This document shows, piece after piece, positions 34,062-46,367 of a stretch of 64,000 nucleotides of DNA. Location of the stretch: the NCBI RefSeq assembly GCF_007565055.1, contig NC_044564.1, forward strand, positions 79,070,563 through 79,134,562. The letters run 5' to 3'. The stretch's first letter is position 1, and every line of letters begins with the position of its first letter. The notes below the pieces were generated by a model. It ran no database searches. It worked only from the letters and a program-made list of their open reading frames with translations, and had not been told where the DNA came from. The position numbers and the translations under genes were made by a program. The stretch comes from Rhinopithecus roxellana. Taxonomy: Eukaryota; Chordata; Mammalia; Primates; Cercopithecidae.

Positions 34062-37000
34062 CGGGGGGGCGTGCTCAAGATGGCTGAGTAGGAACAGCTC
34101 CAGCCTCCAGCTCCCAGCGTGAGCAACACAGAAGATGGGTGATTTCTGCATTTTCAACTGAGGTACCGAGTTCATCTCACTGGGACGTGTCGGACAGTTG
34201 GTGCTGGTCCGCGGGTGCAGCCCAACCAGCGAGAGCTGAAGCAGGGCAAGGCATCGCCTCACCTGGGAAGTGCAAGGGGGAAGGGAACTCCTTTTCCTAG
34301 CCAAAGGAAATTGAGACACACAACACCTGGAAAATCGAGTAACTCCCACCTTAATACTGCGCTTTACCAAGGGTCTTAGCAAACGGCACACCAGGAGATT
34401 ATATCCCACACCTGGCCCAGAGGGTCCCATGCCCACGGAGCCTCCCTCATTGCTAGCACAGCAGTCTGAGATCTAACTGCAAGGCAGCAGCGAGGCTGGG
34501 AGAGGGGCACCCACCATTGCTGAGACTTAAGTAGGTAAACAAAGCCTCTGGGAAGCTCGAATTGGGTGGAACCCACCAGAGCTCAAGGAGGCCAGCCTGC
34601 CTCTGTAGACTCCTCCTTTAGGGACAGGGCATAGCTAAACAAAAAGCAGCAGAAACCTCGGCAGAGGTAAATGCCCTTGTCTGACAGCCTTGTAGAGAGC
34701 AGTAGATCTCCCAGCATGGAGGCTGAGATCTGAGAACAGACAGACTGCCTGCTCAAGTGGGTCCCTGACCCCTGAGTAGCCTAACTGGGAGACATCCCCC
34801 ACTAGGTGCAGACCGACACCTCACACCTCACACAGCAGGGTACACCTCTGAGACAAAGCTTCCAGAGCAAGAATCAGACAGCAACACTCGCTGTTCAGCA
34901 ATATTCTATCTTCTGCAGCCTCCGCTGCTGATACCCAGGCAAACAGGGTCTGGAGTGGACCTCAAGCAAACTCCAACAGACCTACAGCTGAGGGTCCTGA
35001 CTGTTAAAAGGAAAACTAACAAACAGGAAGGACACCCACACCAAAGCCCCATCAGTACGTCACCATCATCAAAGACCAAAGGCAGTTAAAACCACAAAGA
35101 TGGAGAAAAAGCAGTGCAGAAAATCTGGAAATTCAAAAAATCAGAGCACATCTCCCCCTCCAAAGGAACGCAGCTCATCACCAGCAACAGAAGAAAGCTG
35201 GATGGAAAATGACTTTGATGAGTTGAGAGAAGAAGGCTTCAGTTAATCAAACTTCTCAGAGCTAAAGGAGGAACTACGTAAGCAGCGCAAAGAAATGAAA
35301 AACCTTGAAAAAAGATTTGACAAATGGCTAACTAGAATAACCAATGTAGAGATGTCCTTAAAAGAACTGATAGAGATGAAAACCATAACACAAGAACCAC
35401 GTGAAATGCACAAGCTTCAGTAACTGACTCGATCAACTGGAAGAAAGAGCATCAGCAATTGAAGATCAAATGAATGAAATGAAGTGAGAAGAGAAGTGTA
35501 GAGAAAGAAAAGGAGAAAGAAATGAACAAAGCCTCCAAGAAATATGGGATTATGTGAAAAGACCAAATCTACGTCTGACTGGAGTGCCTGAAAGTGAGGG
35601 GGAAAATGGAACCAAGTTGGAAAACACTCTTCAGGATATCATCCAGGAGAACTTCCCCAACCTAGTAGGGCAGGCCAACATTCAAATTCAGGAAATACAG
35701 AGAACGCCACAAAGATACTCGAGAAGAGCAACTCCAAGACACATAATTGTCAGATTCAGCAAAGTTGAAATGAAGGAAAAAATGTTAAGGGCAGCCAGAG
35801 AGAAAGGTTGGGTTACCCACAAAGGGAAGCCCATCAGACTAACAGCAGATCTCTCAGCAGAAACTCTACAAGCCAGAAGAGAGTGGGGGCCGATATTCAA
35901 CATTCTTAAAGAAAAGAATTTTCAACCCAGAATTTCATATCCAGCCAAACTAAGTTTCATAAGTGAAGGAGAAATAAAATCCTTTACAGACAAGCAAATG
36001 CTTAGATATTTTTTGTCACCACCAGGCCTGCCCTACAAGAGATCCTGAAGGAAGCACTGAACATAGAAAGGAACAACAGGTACCAACCATTGCAAAAACA
36101 TGTCAAAATGTAAAGTCCATTGATGCTAGGAAGAAACTGCATCAATTAGCGAGCAAAATAACCAGCTAATATCATAATGACAGGATCAAGTTCACACATA
36201 ACAATATTAACCTTAAATGTAAATGGACTAAATGGTCCAATTAAAAGACACAGACTGGCAAATTGGATAAAGAGTCAAGACCCATCAGTTTGCTGTATTC
36301 AGGAGACCCATCTCACATGCAGAGACACACACAGGCTCAAAATAAAGGGATGGAGGAAGATCTACCAAGCAAATGGAAAACAAAAAAAAAGCAGGGGTTG
36401 CAATCCTAGTTTCTGATAAAACAGACTTTAAACCATCAAAGATCAAAAGAGACAAAGAAGGCCATTACGTAATGGTAAAGGGATCAATTCATCAGGAAGA
36501 GCTAACTATCCTAAATATATATGCACCCAATACAGGAGAACCCAGATTCAAAAGCAAGTCCTTAGAGACTTAAGAAGAGACTTAGACTCCCACACAATAA
36601 TAATGGGAGACTTTAACACCCCACTGTCAACATTAGACAGATCAACGAGACAGAAAGTTAAAAAGGATATCCAGGAATTGAAATCAACTCTGCACCAAGT
36701 GGACCTAATGGACATCTACAGAACTCTCTATTGCAAATCAACAGAATATACATTCTTCTCAGCACCACATCACACTTTTTCCAAAATTGACCACATAGTT
36801 GGAAGTAAAGCACTCCTCAGCAAATGTACATGAACAGAAATTATAACAAACTGTCTCTCGGACCACAGTGCAATCAAACTAGAACTCAGGACTAAGAAAC
36901 TCAATCAAAACCATTCAACTACATGGAAACTGAACAACCTGCTCCTGAATGACTACTGGGTACATAACGAAATGAAGGCAGAAATAAAGATGTTCTTTGA

Positions 37001-40000
37001 AACCAATGAGAACAAAGATACAACATACCAGAATCTCTGGGACACATTTAAAGCAGTGTGTAGAGAGAAACTTATAGCACTAAATGCCCACAAGAGAAAG
37101 CAGGAGAGATCTAAAATTGACACCCAAACATCACAATTTAAAGAACAAGAGAAGCAAGAGCAAACACATTCAAAAGCTAGCAGAAGGCAAGAAATAACTA
37201 AGATCAGAGCAGAACTGAAGGAGATAGAGACACAAAAAACCCTCCAAAAAAATCAATGAATCCAGGAACTGGTTTTTTGAAAAGATCAACAAATTGATAG
37301 ACCACTAGCAAGACTAATAAGGAAGAAAAGAGAGAGGAATCAAATAGACGCAATAAAAAATGATAAAGGGGATATCACCACCGACCCCACAGAAATACAA
37401 ACCACCATCAGAGAATACTATAAACAGCTCTATGCAAATAAACTAGAAAATCTAGAAGAAATGGATAATTTCCTAGACACTTACACTCTCCCAAGGCTAA
37501 ACCAGGAAGAAGTTGAATCCCTGAATAAACCAATAGCAGGCTCTGAAATTGAGGCAATAATTAATAGCCTACCAACCAAAAAAAGTCCAGGGCCAGATGG
37601 ATTCACAGCCAAATTCTACCAGAGGTACAAGGAGGAGCTGGTACCATTCCTTCTGAAACTATTCCAATCAATAGAAAAAGAGGGAATCCTCCCTAACTCA
37701 TTTTATGAGGCCAACATCATCCTGATACCAAAGTCTGACAGAGACACAACAAAAAAAGAAGTTTAGACTAATATCCCTGATGAACATCGATGCAAAAATC
37801 CTCAGTAAAATACTGGCAAACTGAATCCAACAGCACATCAAAAAGCTTATCCATCATGATCAAGTGAGCTTCATCCCTGGGATGCAAGGCTGGTTCAGCA
37901 TACGCAAATCAGTAAACATAATCCAGCATATAAACAGAACCAACGACAAAAACCACATGATTATCTCAATAGACCCAGAAAAGGCCTTTGACAAAATTTA
38001 ACAGCCCTTCATGCTAAATACTCTCAATAAATTCGGTATTGATGGAACGTATCTCAAAATAATAAGAGCTATTTATGACAAACCCACAGCCAATATCATA
38101 CTGAATGGGCAGAAACTGGAAGCATTCCCTTTGAAAACTGGCACAAGACAGGGATGCCCTCTCTCACCACTCCTATTTAATATAGTGTTGGAAGTTCTGG
38201 CTAGGGCAATCAGGCAAGAGAAAGAAATCAAGGGTATTCAGTTAGGAAAAGAAGAAGTCAAATTGTCCCTGTTTGCAGATGACATGATTGTATATTTAGA
38301 AAACCCCATCGTCTCAGCCCAAAATCTCCTTAAGCTGATAAGCAACTTCAGCAAAGTCTCAGGATACAAAATCAATGTGCAAAAATCACAAGCATTCTTA
38401 TACACCAGTAACAGACAAACAGAGAGCCAAATCATGAATGAACTCCCATTCACAATAGCTTCAAAAAGAATACCTAGGAATCCAACTTACAAGGGATGTA
38501 AAGGACCTCTTCAAGGAGAACTACAAACCACTGCGCAGTGAAACAAAAGAGGACACAAACAAATGGAAGAACATACCATGCTCATGGATAGGAAGAATCA
38601 GTATCATGAAAATGGCCATACCGCCCAAGGTAATGTATAGATTCAATGCCATCCCCATTAAGTTACCAATGACTTTCTTCACAGAATTGGAAAAAACTGC
38701 TTTAAAGTTCATATGGAATCAAAAAAGAGCCCGCATTGCCAAGACAATCCTAAGTCAAAAGAACAAAGCTGGAGGCATCACACTACCTGACTTCAAACTA
38801 TACTACAAGGCTACAGTAACCAAAACAGCATGGTACTAGTACCAAAACAGAGATATAGACCAATGGAACAGAACAGAGTCCTCAAATAATACCACACATC
38901 TACAGCCATCTGATCTTTGACAAACCTGACAAAAACAAGAAACGGGAAAAGGATTCCCTATTTAATAAATGGTGCTGGGAAAATTGGCTAGTCATAAGTA
39001 GAAAGCTGAAACTGGATCCTTTCCTTACTCCTTATACGAAAATTAATTCAAGATGGATTAGAGACTTAAATGTTAGACCTAATACCATAAAAACCCTAGA
39101 AGAAAACCTAGGTAGTACCATTCAGGACATAGGCATGGGCAAGGACTTCATGTCTAAAACACCAAAAGCAACAGCAGCAAAAGCCAAAATTGACAAATGG
39201 GATCTAATTAAACTAAAGAGCTTCTGCACAGCAAAAGAAACTAACACCAGAGTGAACAGGCAACCTACAGAATGGGAGAACATTTTTGCAATTTACTCAT
39301 CTGACAAAGGGCTAATGTCCAGAACCTACAAAGAACTCAAACAAATTTACAAGAAAAAAACAACCCCATCAAAAAGTGGGCAAGGGATATGAACAGACAT
39401 TTCTCAAAAGAAGACATGCATACAGCCAACGGGCACATGAAAAAATGCTCATCATCACTGGCCATCAGAGAAATGCAAATCAAAACCACAATGAGATAAC
39501 ATCTCACATCAGTTAGAATGGCAATCATTAAAAAGTCAGGAAACAACAGGTGCTGGAGAGGATGTGGAGAAATAGGAACACTTTTACACTGTTGGTGGGA
39601 TTGTAAACTGTTCAACCATTATGGAAAACAGTATGGCGATTCTTCAAGGATCTAGAACTAGAAGTACCATATGACCCGGCCATCCCATTACTGGGTATAT
39701 ACCCAAAGGATTATAAATCATGCTGCTACAAAGACACATGCACACGTATGTTCATTGTGGCACTATTCACAATAGCAAAGACTTGGAATCCACCCAAATG
39801 TCCATCAGTGACAGACTGGATTAAGAAAATGTGGCACATATACACCATGGAATACTATGCAGCCATAAAAAAGGATGAGTTTGTGTCCTTTGTAGGGACA
39901 TGGATGCAGCTGGAAACCATCATTCTCAGCAAACTATGGCAAGAACAGAAAACCAAACACCGCATGTTCTCACTCATAGGTGGGAACCGAACAATGAGAT

Positions 40001-40213
40001 CACCTGGACTCGGGAAGGGGAACATCACACACCGGGGCCTATTATGGGGAGGGGGGAGGGGGGAGGGATTGCATTGGGAGTTATCCCCAGTGTAAAGGAC
40101 GAGTTGATGGGTGCAGCACACCAACGTGGCACAAGTATACATATGTAACAAACCTGCACATTATGCACATGTACCCTAGAACTTAAAGTATAATAATAAT
40201 TAAAAAAAAAAAA
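34062..40213 (+). mobile_element. Near full-length young L1 (L1PA-type), ORFs broken
   Basis: Begins with the L1 5' UTR (gctcaagatggctgagtagg), has an ORF1 region about 35,200-36,050 with a 164-codon open C-terminal piece (35,554-36,048), ORF2 about 36,177-40,100 with a 176-codon open reverse-transcriptase piece (38,011-38,541, FADDMIVYL) and a 3' UTR with a GGGGAGGGGGGAGGG tract near 40,050, ending in an A tail. Frameshifts and stops split both ORFs. There is no matching target-site duplication at its two ends. Confidence 0.94.
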
Positions 40214-42272
40214 AAACCGGCACAAGACAAGGATGCCCTCTCTCACCACTCCTATTCAACATAGTATTGAAAGTACTGGACAGGGAAATCAGGCAAGAGA
40301 AAGATATAAAGTGTATTCAAATAGGAAGAGAGGAAGTCAAATTGTCTCTGTTTGCAGATGACATGATTGTGTATTTAGAAAACCCCATCGACTCAGCCCA
40401 AAATCTCCTTCAGCTGATATGCAACTTCAGCAAAGTCTCAGGATACAAAATCAATGTGCAAAAATCACAAGCATTTCTATACACCAAGAACAGACAGAGA
40501 GCCAAATCATGAGTGAACTCCCATTCACAACTGCTACAAAGAGAATAAAATACCTAGGAATCCAACTTACAAGGGATGTGAAGGACCTCTTCAAGGAGAA
40601 CTACAAACCACTGCCTAAGGAAATAAGAGAGGATACAAACAAATGGAAAAACATTTCATGCTCATGAATAGGAAGACTCAATATCATGAAAATGGCCATA
40701 CTGCCCAAGGTAATTTATAGATTCAATGCTATCCCCATCAAGCTACCACTGACTTTCTTCACAGAATTGGAAAAAACTGCTTTAAAGTTCATATGGAACC
40801 AAAAAAGAGCCTGCATAGCCAAGACAATCCTGGGCAAGAAGAACAAAGCTGGAGGCATCACGCTACCTGACTTCAAACTATACTACAAGGCTACAGTAAC
40901 AAAGCCAGCATGGTACTCGTGCCAAAACAGATATATAGACCAATGGAACAGGACAGAGGCCTCAGGAATAACACCACACATCTACAGCCATCTGATCTTT
41001 GAGAAACCTGACACAAACAATGGGGAAAAGATTCTCTATTAAATAAATGGTGTTGGGAAAACTGACTAGCCATATGCAGAAAACTGAAACTGGATCCCTT
41101 CCTTACACCTTATACAAAAATCAGCTCCAGATGGATCAAAGACTTAAACGTAAGACCTAGGACCATAAAAATCCTAGAAGAGAACTTGGGCAGTACCATT
41201 GAGGACATAGGCATGGGCAAAGACTTCATGACGAAAACACCAAAAGCAATGGCAACAAAAGCCAAAATTGACAAATGGGATCTGATTAAAGAGTTTCTGC
41301 ACAGCCAAAGAAACTATCTTCAGGATGAAAAGGCAACCAACAGAATGGGAGAAAATTTTTGCAATCTATCCATCTGACAAAGGACTGATATCCAGAATCT
41401 ACAAAGAACTTCAACAAATTTACAAGAAAAAAAACCAACAACCCCATCAAAAAGTGGGCAAAGGATATGGACACTTCTCAAAAGAGGACATTTATGCAGC
41501 CAACAGACATGAAAAAACGCTCATCATCACTGGTCATTAGAGAAATGCAAATCAAAACCACAATGACATATCATTTCACGCCAGTTAGAATGGTGATCAT
41601 TAAAAAAGTCAGGAAACAACAGATGCTGGAGAAGATGTGGAGAAATAGGGATGCTTTTACACTGTTGGTGGGAGTGTAAACTAGTTCAACCATAATGGAA
41701 TACAGTGTGGCAATTCCTCAAGGATCTAGAACCAGAAATACCATTTGCCCCAGCAATCCCATTACTGGGTACATACCCAAAGGATTATAAATCATTCTAC
41801 TATAAAAACACATGCACACTTATGTTTGTTGTGGCACTATTCACAATAGCAAAGACTTGGAACCAACCCAAATATCCGTCAATGATAGACTAAAGAAAAT
41901 GTGGCACATGTATACCATGGAATACTATGCAGCCATAATAAATGATGAGTTCATATCCTTTGCAGGGACATGGATGAAGCTGGAAACCATCATTCTCAGC
42001 AAACTATCACAAGAACAGAAAACCAAATACCGCATGTTCTCACTCATAAGTGGGAGCTGAACAATGAGAACACATGGACACAGAGAGGGGAAAAACACAC
42101 ATTGGGGCCTGTTGGTTGGTGGGGGGCTAGGGAAGGGATAACGTTAGGAGAAATACTTCATGGAGGTGACAGGTTGACGGGTGCAGCAAACCACCATGGC
42201 ACGTGGATACCTATGTAACAAAACTGCACGTTCTGCACATGTACCCCAGAATTTAAAGTATAATAATAATAA
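40214..42272 (+). mobile_element. Second young L1, 5'-truncated, abutting the A tail of the previous one
   Basis: Starts abruptly inside the ORF2 reverse-transcriptase region (ggcacaagacaaggatgccc) directly after the preceding A tail, runs through a FADDMIVYLENP-coding segment and the ORF2 end to its own 3' UTR (acatgtaccccagaatttaa) and tail near 42,270. Same orientation as its neighbour. Open pieces up to 118 codons remain, but the frame is broken. Confidence 0.93.
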
Positions 42273-42991
42273 AAAGATCTTAAGCTGGAAAATGGAATAC
42301 TGTCTTCTATCTTCAGTATAAGGAAATGCCACAAATCTTCTTTCCAAATATACAATGAGGAATAAAAACTTAATGTTTTGTTAAAGATGACTATTCATAC
42401 ATTTGACATGTACAAAGCACTTTCCTATATTTTAGCGTATCTGATTTTCATAGTCACTATGGAGTTGTTACTGACTCCATAATTTACAGCTTACAGCATC
42501 TAAGAGACTTGCTCAGAAGGTCACAGTTGGTAGAACTTTCCAGGTCTTGTAATTCCAAATTCTGTCTTCCCCACTTTTTAGCATTGATTCTTATATAAAG
42601 GAACGTAAGTCCCTACGAAGATTTTACTGTCTCTATAAATGATTTTGCCAAAAGTATTAAAGCTTTTATGCTGATTATTTTTCACTCTCATAATTTCAGC
42701 AATTTGATGAGTAGAATTACCACTATTTATATATTTCAGAAATCTGACTGATAAAGACACTCATAGGACAGTTCCAGGCTCCATCACTCTAGGTACATGA
42801 ACTTAACCAATTCACTAACTCTTCTCAGCTTTAATGGCTTCATCTGAAAACGTGTGAACAACCAATGCAGCACTGTGTCAAGGAATAAGGCCCTGGAAAC
42901 CCTTATACCAGGTAGACTGCTACACAATCATTCAGTCATAATAACCACAATAAAGTAAAATATAAAACCAACAAACCACCTCACAACTTAC
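42273..42991. other. Spacer between L1 block and last REXO1-like exon
   Basis: Holds MIR-like remnants at about 42,395-42,545 and 42,785-42,930 (ctttaatggcttcatctg). I searched the minus strand by eye for the EXO III start expected after the exon at 42,992 (a DCEM-type motif) and did not find it. Confidence 0.6.
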
Positions 42992-43084
42992 TGCAAACAC
43001 ACTGTGATTACCATCAGCAGGTGGGACCTTGACAAAAGTCTTCACAAAGCCCTTTAGGTTTTCTTTTTGGTCATGAACATGAAG
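42992..43084 (-). pseudogene. REXO1-like relic, exon LHVHDQKENLKGFVKTF, last one found
   Basis: Open for 31 codons: LHVHDQKENLKGFVKTFVK and VPPADGNHSVFA, then a consensus donor GCA|gtaagt. In REXO1 relatives this stretch runs directly into the first EXO III motif (A-L-D-C-E-M). The upstream boundary reads gtttgcttcca before CTT, without AG; a single missing G would restore it, so the acceptor is probably dead. The intact donor shows that at least one further exon once followed. Confidence 0.82.
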
Positions 43085-43259
43085 TGGAAGCAAACATTGG
43101 CAAATCAATTACTGTTTTTTCTAAGTACAATTAGGCTCATAAAATGTCATCAACTGAAAATTAGTTAATTTTTTCAAATGCTTATTGATCACCAAGGCCT
43201 GTGTTGGAGGCTACAACTTGGCTTCTGAAACAGGCAGCACTTTGTGTGACAAGTCCTAC

Positions 43260-43333
43260 CTTGGCGACCCGACACTGGGGGGATCCAAGGAAACCTCCAC
43301 AACAGCTGTATCGAGATTCAAATCCACTGAGGT
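43260..43333 (-). pseudogene. REXO1-like relic, cysteine-rich exon YSCCGGFLGSPQC
   Basis: Acceptor tttttgttggtttacag, two bases completing Asp, then 24 codons LSGFESRYSCCGG, FLGSPQCRVAK, ending in phase 0 before gtagga. W/F-E-x-x-Y-x-C-C ... G-S-x-x-C-x-V-A-K is a REXO1-family signature and gives the remaining cysteines of the zinc-binding-like region. Fully open. Confidence 0.82.
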
Positions 43334-46253
43334 CTGTAAACCAACAAAAAAAAATTAAAATCAAAACAAGCTTTACAAAGCAGAGCGACTAACTCATGAA
43401 CATGCATTTTCTTTGACCCTCAAAGATCTTTAAGGACTCTACTGTGCAAGTATTAAGTTACCTCTCTTCAGTTACTTTTTAAGATATTACATAATAGAAA
43501 AAAAAATCTATTCTGATAAGCAGAGTTCTCAGGGGCCATGCTTGAAAGTGAATTATAATTGCTAATGTTGTGAACACCTTTCTTCCCCTCCTTTTATCAT
43601 TTGCCCTGGTCCATCAGCTCCCTGCTGGCTTCCTTATTTTATCTTGCATTGACTGGTTTGACAGTCAAACCACCTCAATCATCCTCTCAACATCTGCTCT
43701 TACTCCCTGACCTTTTCTTTCTGCTAGAACCTTCTGGATGACCAGCTCCAACTACCACCTTCTCCATTCCTGTATCCAAGTTTTTTTATCTGACTCAAGA
43801 AAAATCACCCAGTTATGCAGACTGAGACCACAATACAGATGTTGGTTCCAACTTTGGTTGGACCTTCAAAGTACTGATGGCTTTGGCTTTTGCATCCTTG
43901 GCCAGACACCTTGTTCGTTCTTCCCAGCAATAATCTCAAGCCTGCATATCTCTTTTCTTACCCCACTCCCATCATCCAACTCATCTATACCTTTACCCAC
44001 CCTGAGCCCTTCTGTCTAGCCCTAGGAAATATTCTCCCAATTGCTGACAAGTCCCTCTGCCTCCAGTGGTTTTTGCACTAGTTTTTCTAGTAAAAACTGC
44101 CATACAAAGCCCTTTCTACAAACATGGTAAGAAAAGCTCAGGGTATAAAAGTAACTTGCCCAGGAAAGTAAGCAGCAAAACAGCCTCAACTCTCAGCTCT
44201 GCTGGCTCCAAAGTCCCTGTTCTGCTCATTATCCTGTATGGTCCCATCAGCCCAACTGGTTTATTTGCTACAATTATTCTTCCTCAGCATCTTCCCTACT
44301 TGTTCTTCTTCTTGGAATTCACAGTCTCCCACTTTCCCAAACTAAGCCCTCCATGCTTTAAAGATGGATTTAACTTGTCTGATTTACTTTACGACATGAT
44401 TTATTCATGTATTTTTCCTCCTATGGTTCCCCGCTATTTCCTTTCCTTTGCTTTGTCTTTTCACAGGGTTTATTACAATATTATCCGTAGTTATCTCCAC
44501 ATCTACATAAATAATTTAACTATTCACCCATCCAAATGCTTATTGATAGCCGGTGTGTCAGAAACTATGTTAAGTGCTGGGGGGAGATGGGGAGAAAAAA
44601 TGTTGGACAGTCCCTCCAGAAGCTTATCATTTTTTGAAGATGGTGGACAGATTACTAACTCATTACAAAATATAGTTAAGTGCTATGGAAGAAAGAGACA
44701 GGGTGCTGCAGAAGAGGTAGGCCCTATTTAGAAAGTACGATCAGGAAAAGTCCTTGAGGATGTGACAATTAAGCAGAGACCTCCAGGTTAAGAAGGAACT
44801 AGCCATGTGAAAAGTTGAGGATGCGGCAGGCAAGAAGGCTCCAGAAAGGTGGGAGAAAGTGTAATGTAAAGACAGCAAGAGAAAGGGTGGAAGAGGGAGC
44901 AGGGGCCAGATCAGAGAAGCAGCAGGTTTGGGATATGCTTTTGACATAGAACAGTGGGACTCACACACTGTCCAGATGAAAGTGTGTGCAAAAAGGAGGC
45001 AGTGAGGATTACACCAGGTTTTTTGGTTAAGCAGGGGAACAAATACACCTAAGTGGACATAGGGAATTTGGGATGCTGGAGATGACCCCAGGAGAGGATC
45101 ACGAGCTCATCTACATGCAGGTGATGCTGCAGTGCCCAAGGGAAACCCACATAAGCAGGCAGATGGATATTCAGCGAAGCTGGGAGTCCAGGGGAAATGT
45201 TTCTTTAGAGATACACATTTAGGGGATAACAGCAGTTTGAGGCTGTTGAAAGCCATGGGAAAGAATGAGTTCATCTAGGGAGAAGGGATAGATGAAGAGA
45301 CAAGACTCCCAGAAGCAAGCTCTGAGAATTTCTGCCACTAGAGGCTGGTGAGGAAGAATATTCAGCAGAGGAGGTTGAAAGGAAGTAGCTAGAAAGGGAG
45401 GAAGAAAGGCAGAAGTGGGTGTTGTTACAGAAGCAGAGAGAGGAGAATACTATAAGGTAGGACAGTACTGAAAAATAAGTAAAGTGACTCAGATCCAGCA
45501 GCCTCAAAGTCACTGATGTGAGCTTCAGTAGTGAGTGGAGGGAGTAAAGCCAGCTGGCATAGACAACTCTTTGTTGTGCATGAAGTGAATGCACCAGGTG
45601 GAGAAACAAGAGTAGCTACGCAGCAAGAGACCTGGGACCATGGAGGTTTAGTTTGCTAAAACAAATGGGAGATACCAGAATGGTATGTTGAGAACATGCT
45701 GATCTTATAGAGAAGGGGAGTCTGGTGAGTCCCTGAGTAGGTGCAGGAGGACAGGATGCAGAGCACATGGAGAGGAACTGTGACGGGAACAGGGATGCTT
45801 CCTCCATCGTGACTCCAGAGAGCAGCAGATGTTGGTGCATCTACTGGGAGGGAAGATCAGGGCGTTATTTCCCAAAGGCTTTGTTTTTTCAGTAAAGTAT
45901 TAGGCAAGGTCACCTGCAAGGAACTGAAGCAATTAGCAAACAAACAAAAACTACTGCAATGCTGGCATGTGGAAAGGGCAACGTCAGGAGGCAGCTGATT
46001 GACTTGAGGTCTTAAAAAAAAAAAAAGGCAGAAAAATTGTCATAGGCTGAGGCTTCTTGAGCCAATGAGCTGCAAGAGTAAGACAAGTGGTGGTCAGAAG
46101 TAGGTATCTGTAATAAAGGTTTTAGAGTTGACACAGTTTTTTCTTTATTGAACTGTACTGAACAAACATATTGAACTTAATACTTCATCCCACTTTTTTC
46201 TGAACAGCTGTGGCACTGGCTTGTCAAACCAAACAGAACTACCAAATACTTGC
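43334..46253. other. Relic intron with ancient repeat sequence
   Basis: No young repeat. The stretch about 44,540-45,860 reads like an ancient LINE2-type sequence (aagtgctggggggagatggg, gacaattaagcagagacctc, gaactagccatgtgaaaag). A 221-codon open frame on the + strand at 44,066-44,731 has no recognisable family and is not called as a gene. Confidence 0.5.
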
Positions 46254-46367
46254 CTTTATGATTCAACACTTGGCCAACGTGGTAGTTACACTCTTCTGCC
46301 CTGCTGTGTCAACCTGAGGGAGTCACACCATATGTTTTTCCACATCGACAACAGATCTTCTTAGATG
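46254..46367 (-). pseudogene. REXO1-like relic, cysteine-rich exon CCRCGKTYG with in-frame TGA
   Basis: Acceptor catgttttgcttcag, then CA completing a split codon, 37 codons and one base before a GC-type donor (AAAG|gcaagt). It reads SKKICCRCGKTYGVTPSG, a TGA at 46,309-46,311, then HSRAEECNYHVGQVLNHK. C-C-R-C-G-x-x-Y and D/E-E-C-x-Y-H are the first zinc-binding-like pairs of the REXO1 cysteine-rich region. The TGA stands where an Arg codon (CGA, a CpG) would fit, so simple CpG decay explains it. GC donors with AG before them can be functional. Confidence 0.8.

Noticed and set aside
35554..41893. Open frames of 100-176 codons, including FADDMIVYL, as an active reverse transcriptase
   Set aside because: They are L1 ORF pieces interrupted by stops and frameshifts; no intact ORF1 or ORF2.
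44066..44731. 221-codon + strand open frame, the longest in the window
   Set aside because: Composition is that of ordinary AT-rich intergenic sequence, it shows no family motif, and its 3' part reads like ancient repeat. No splice or promoter support.
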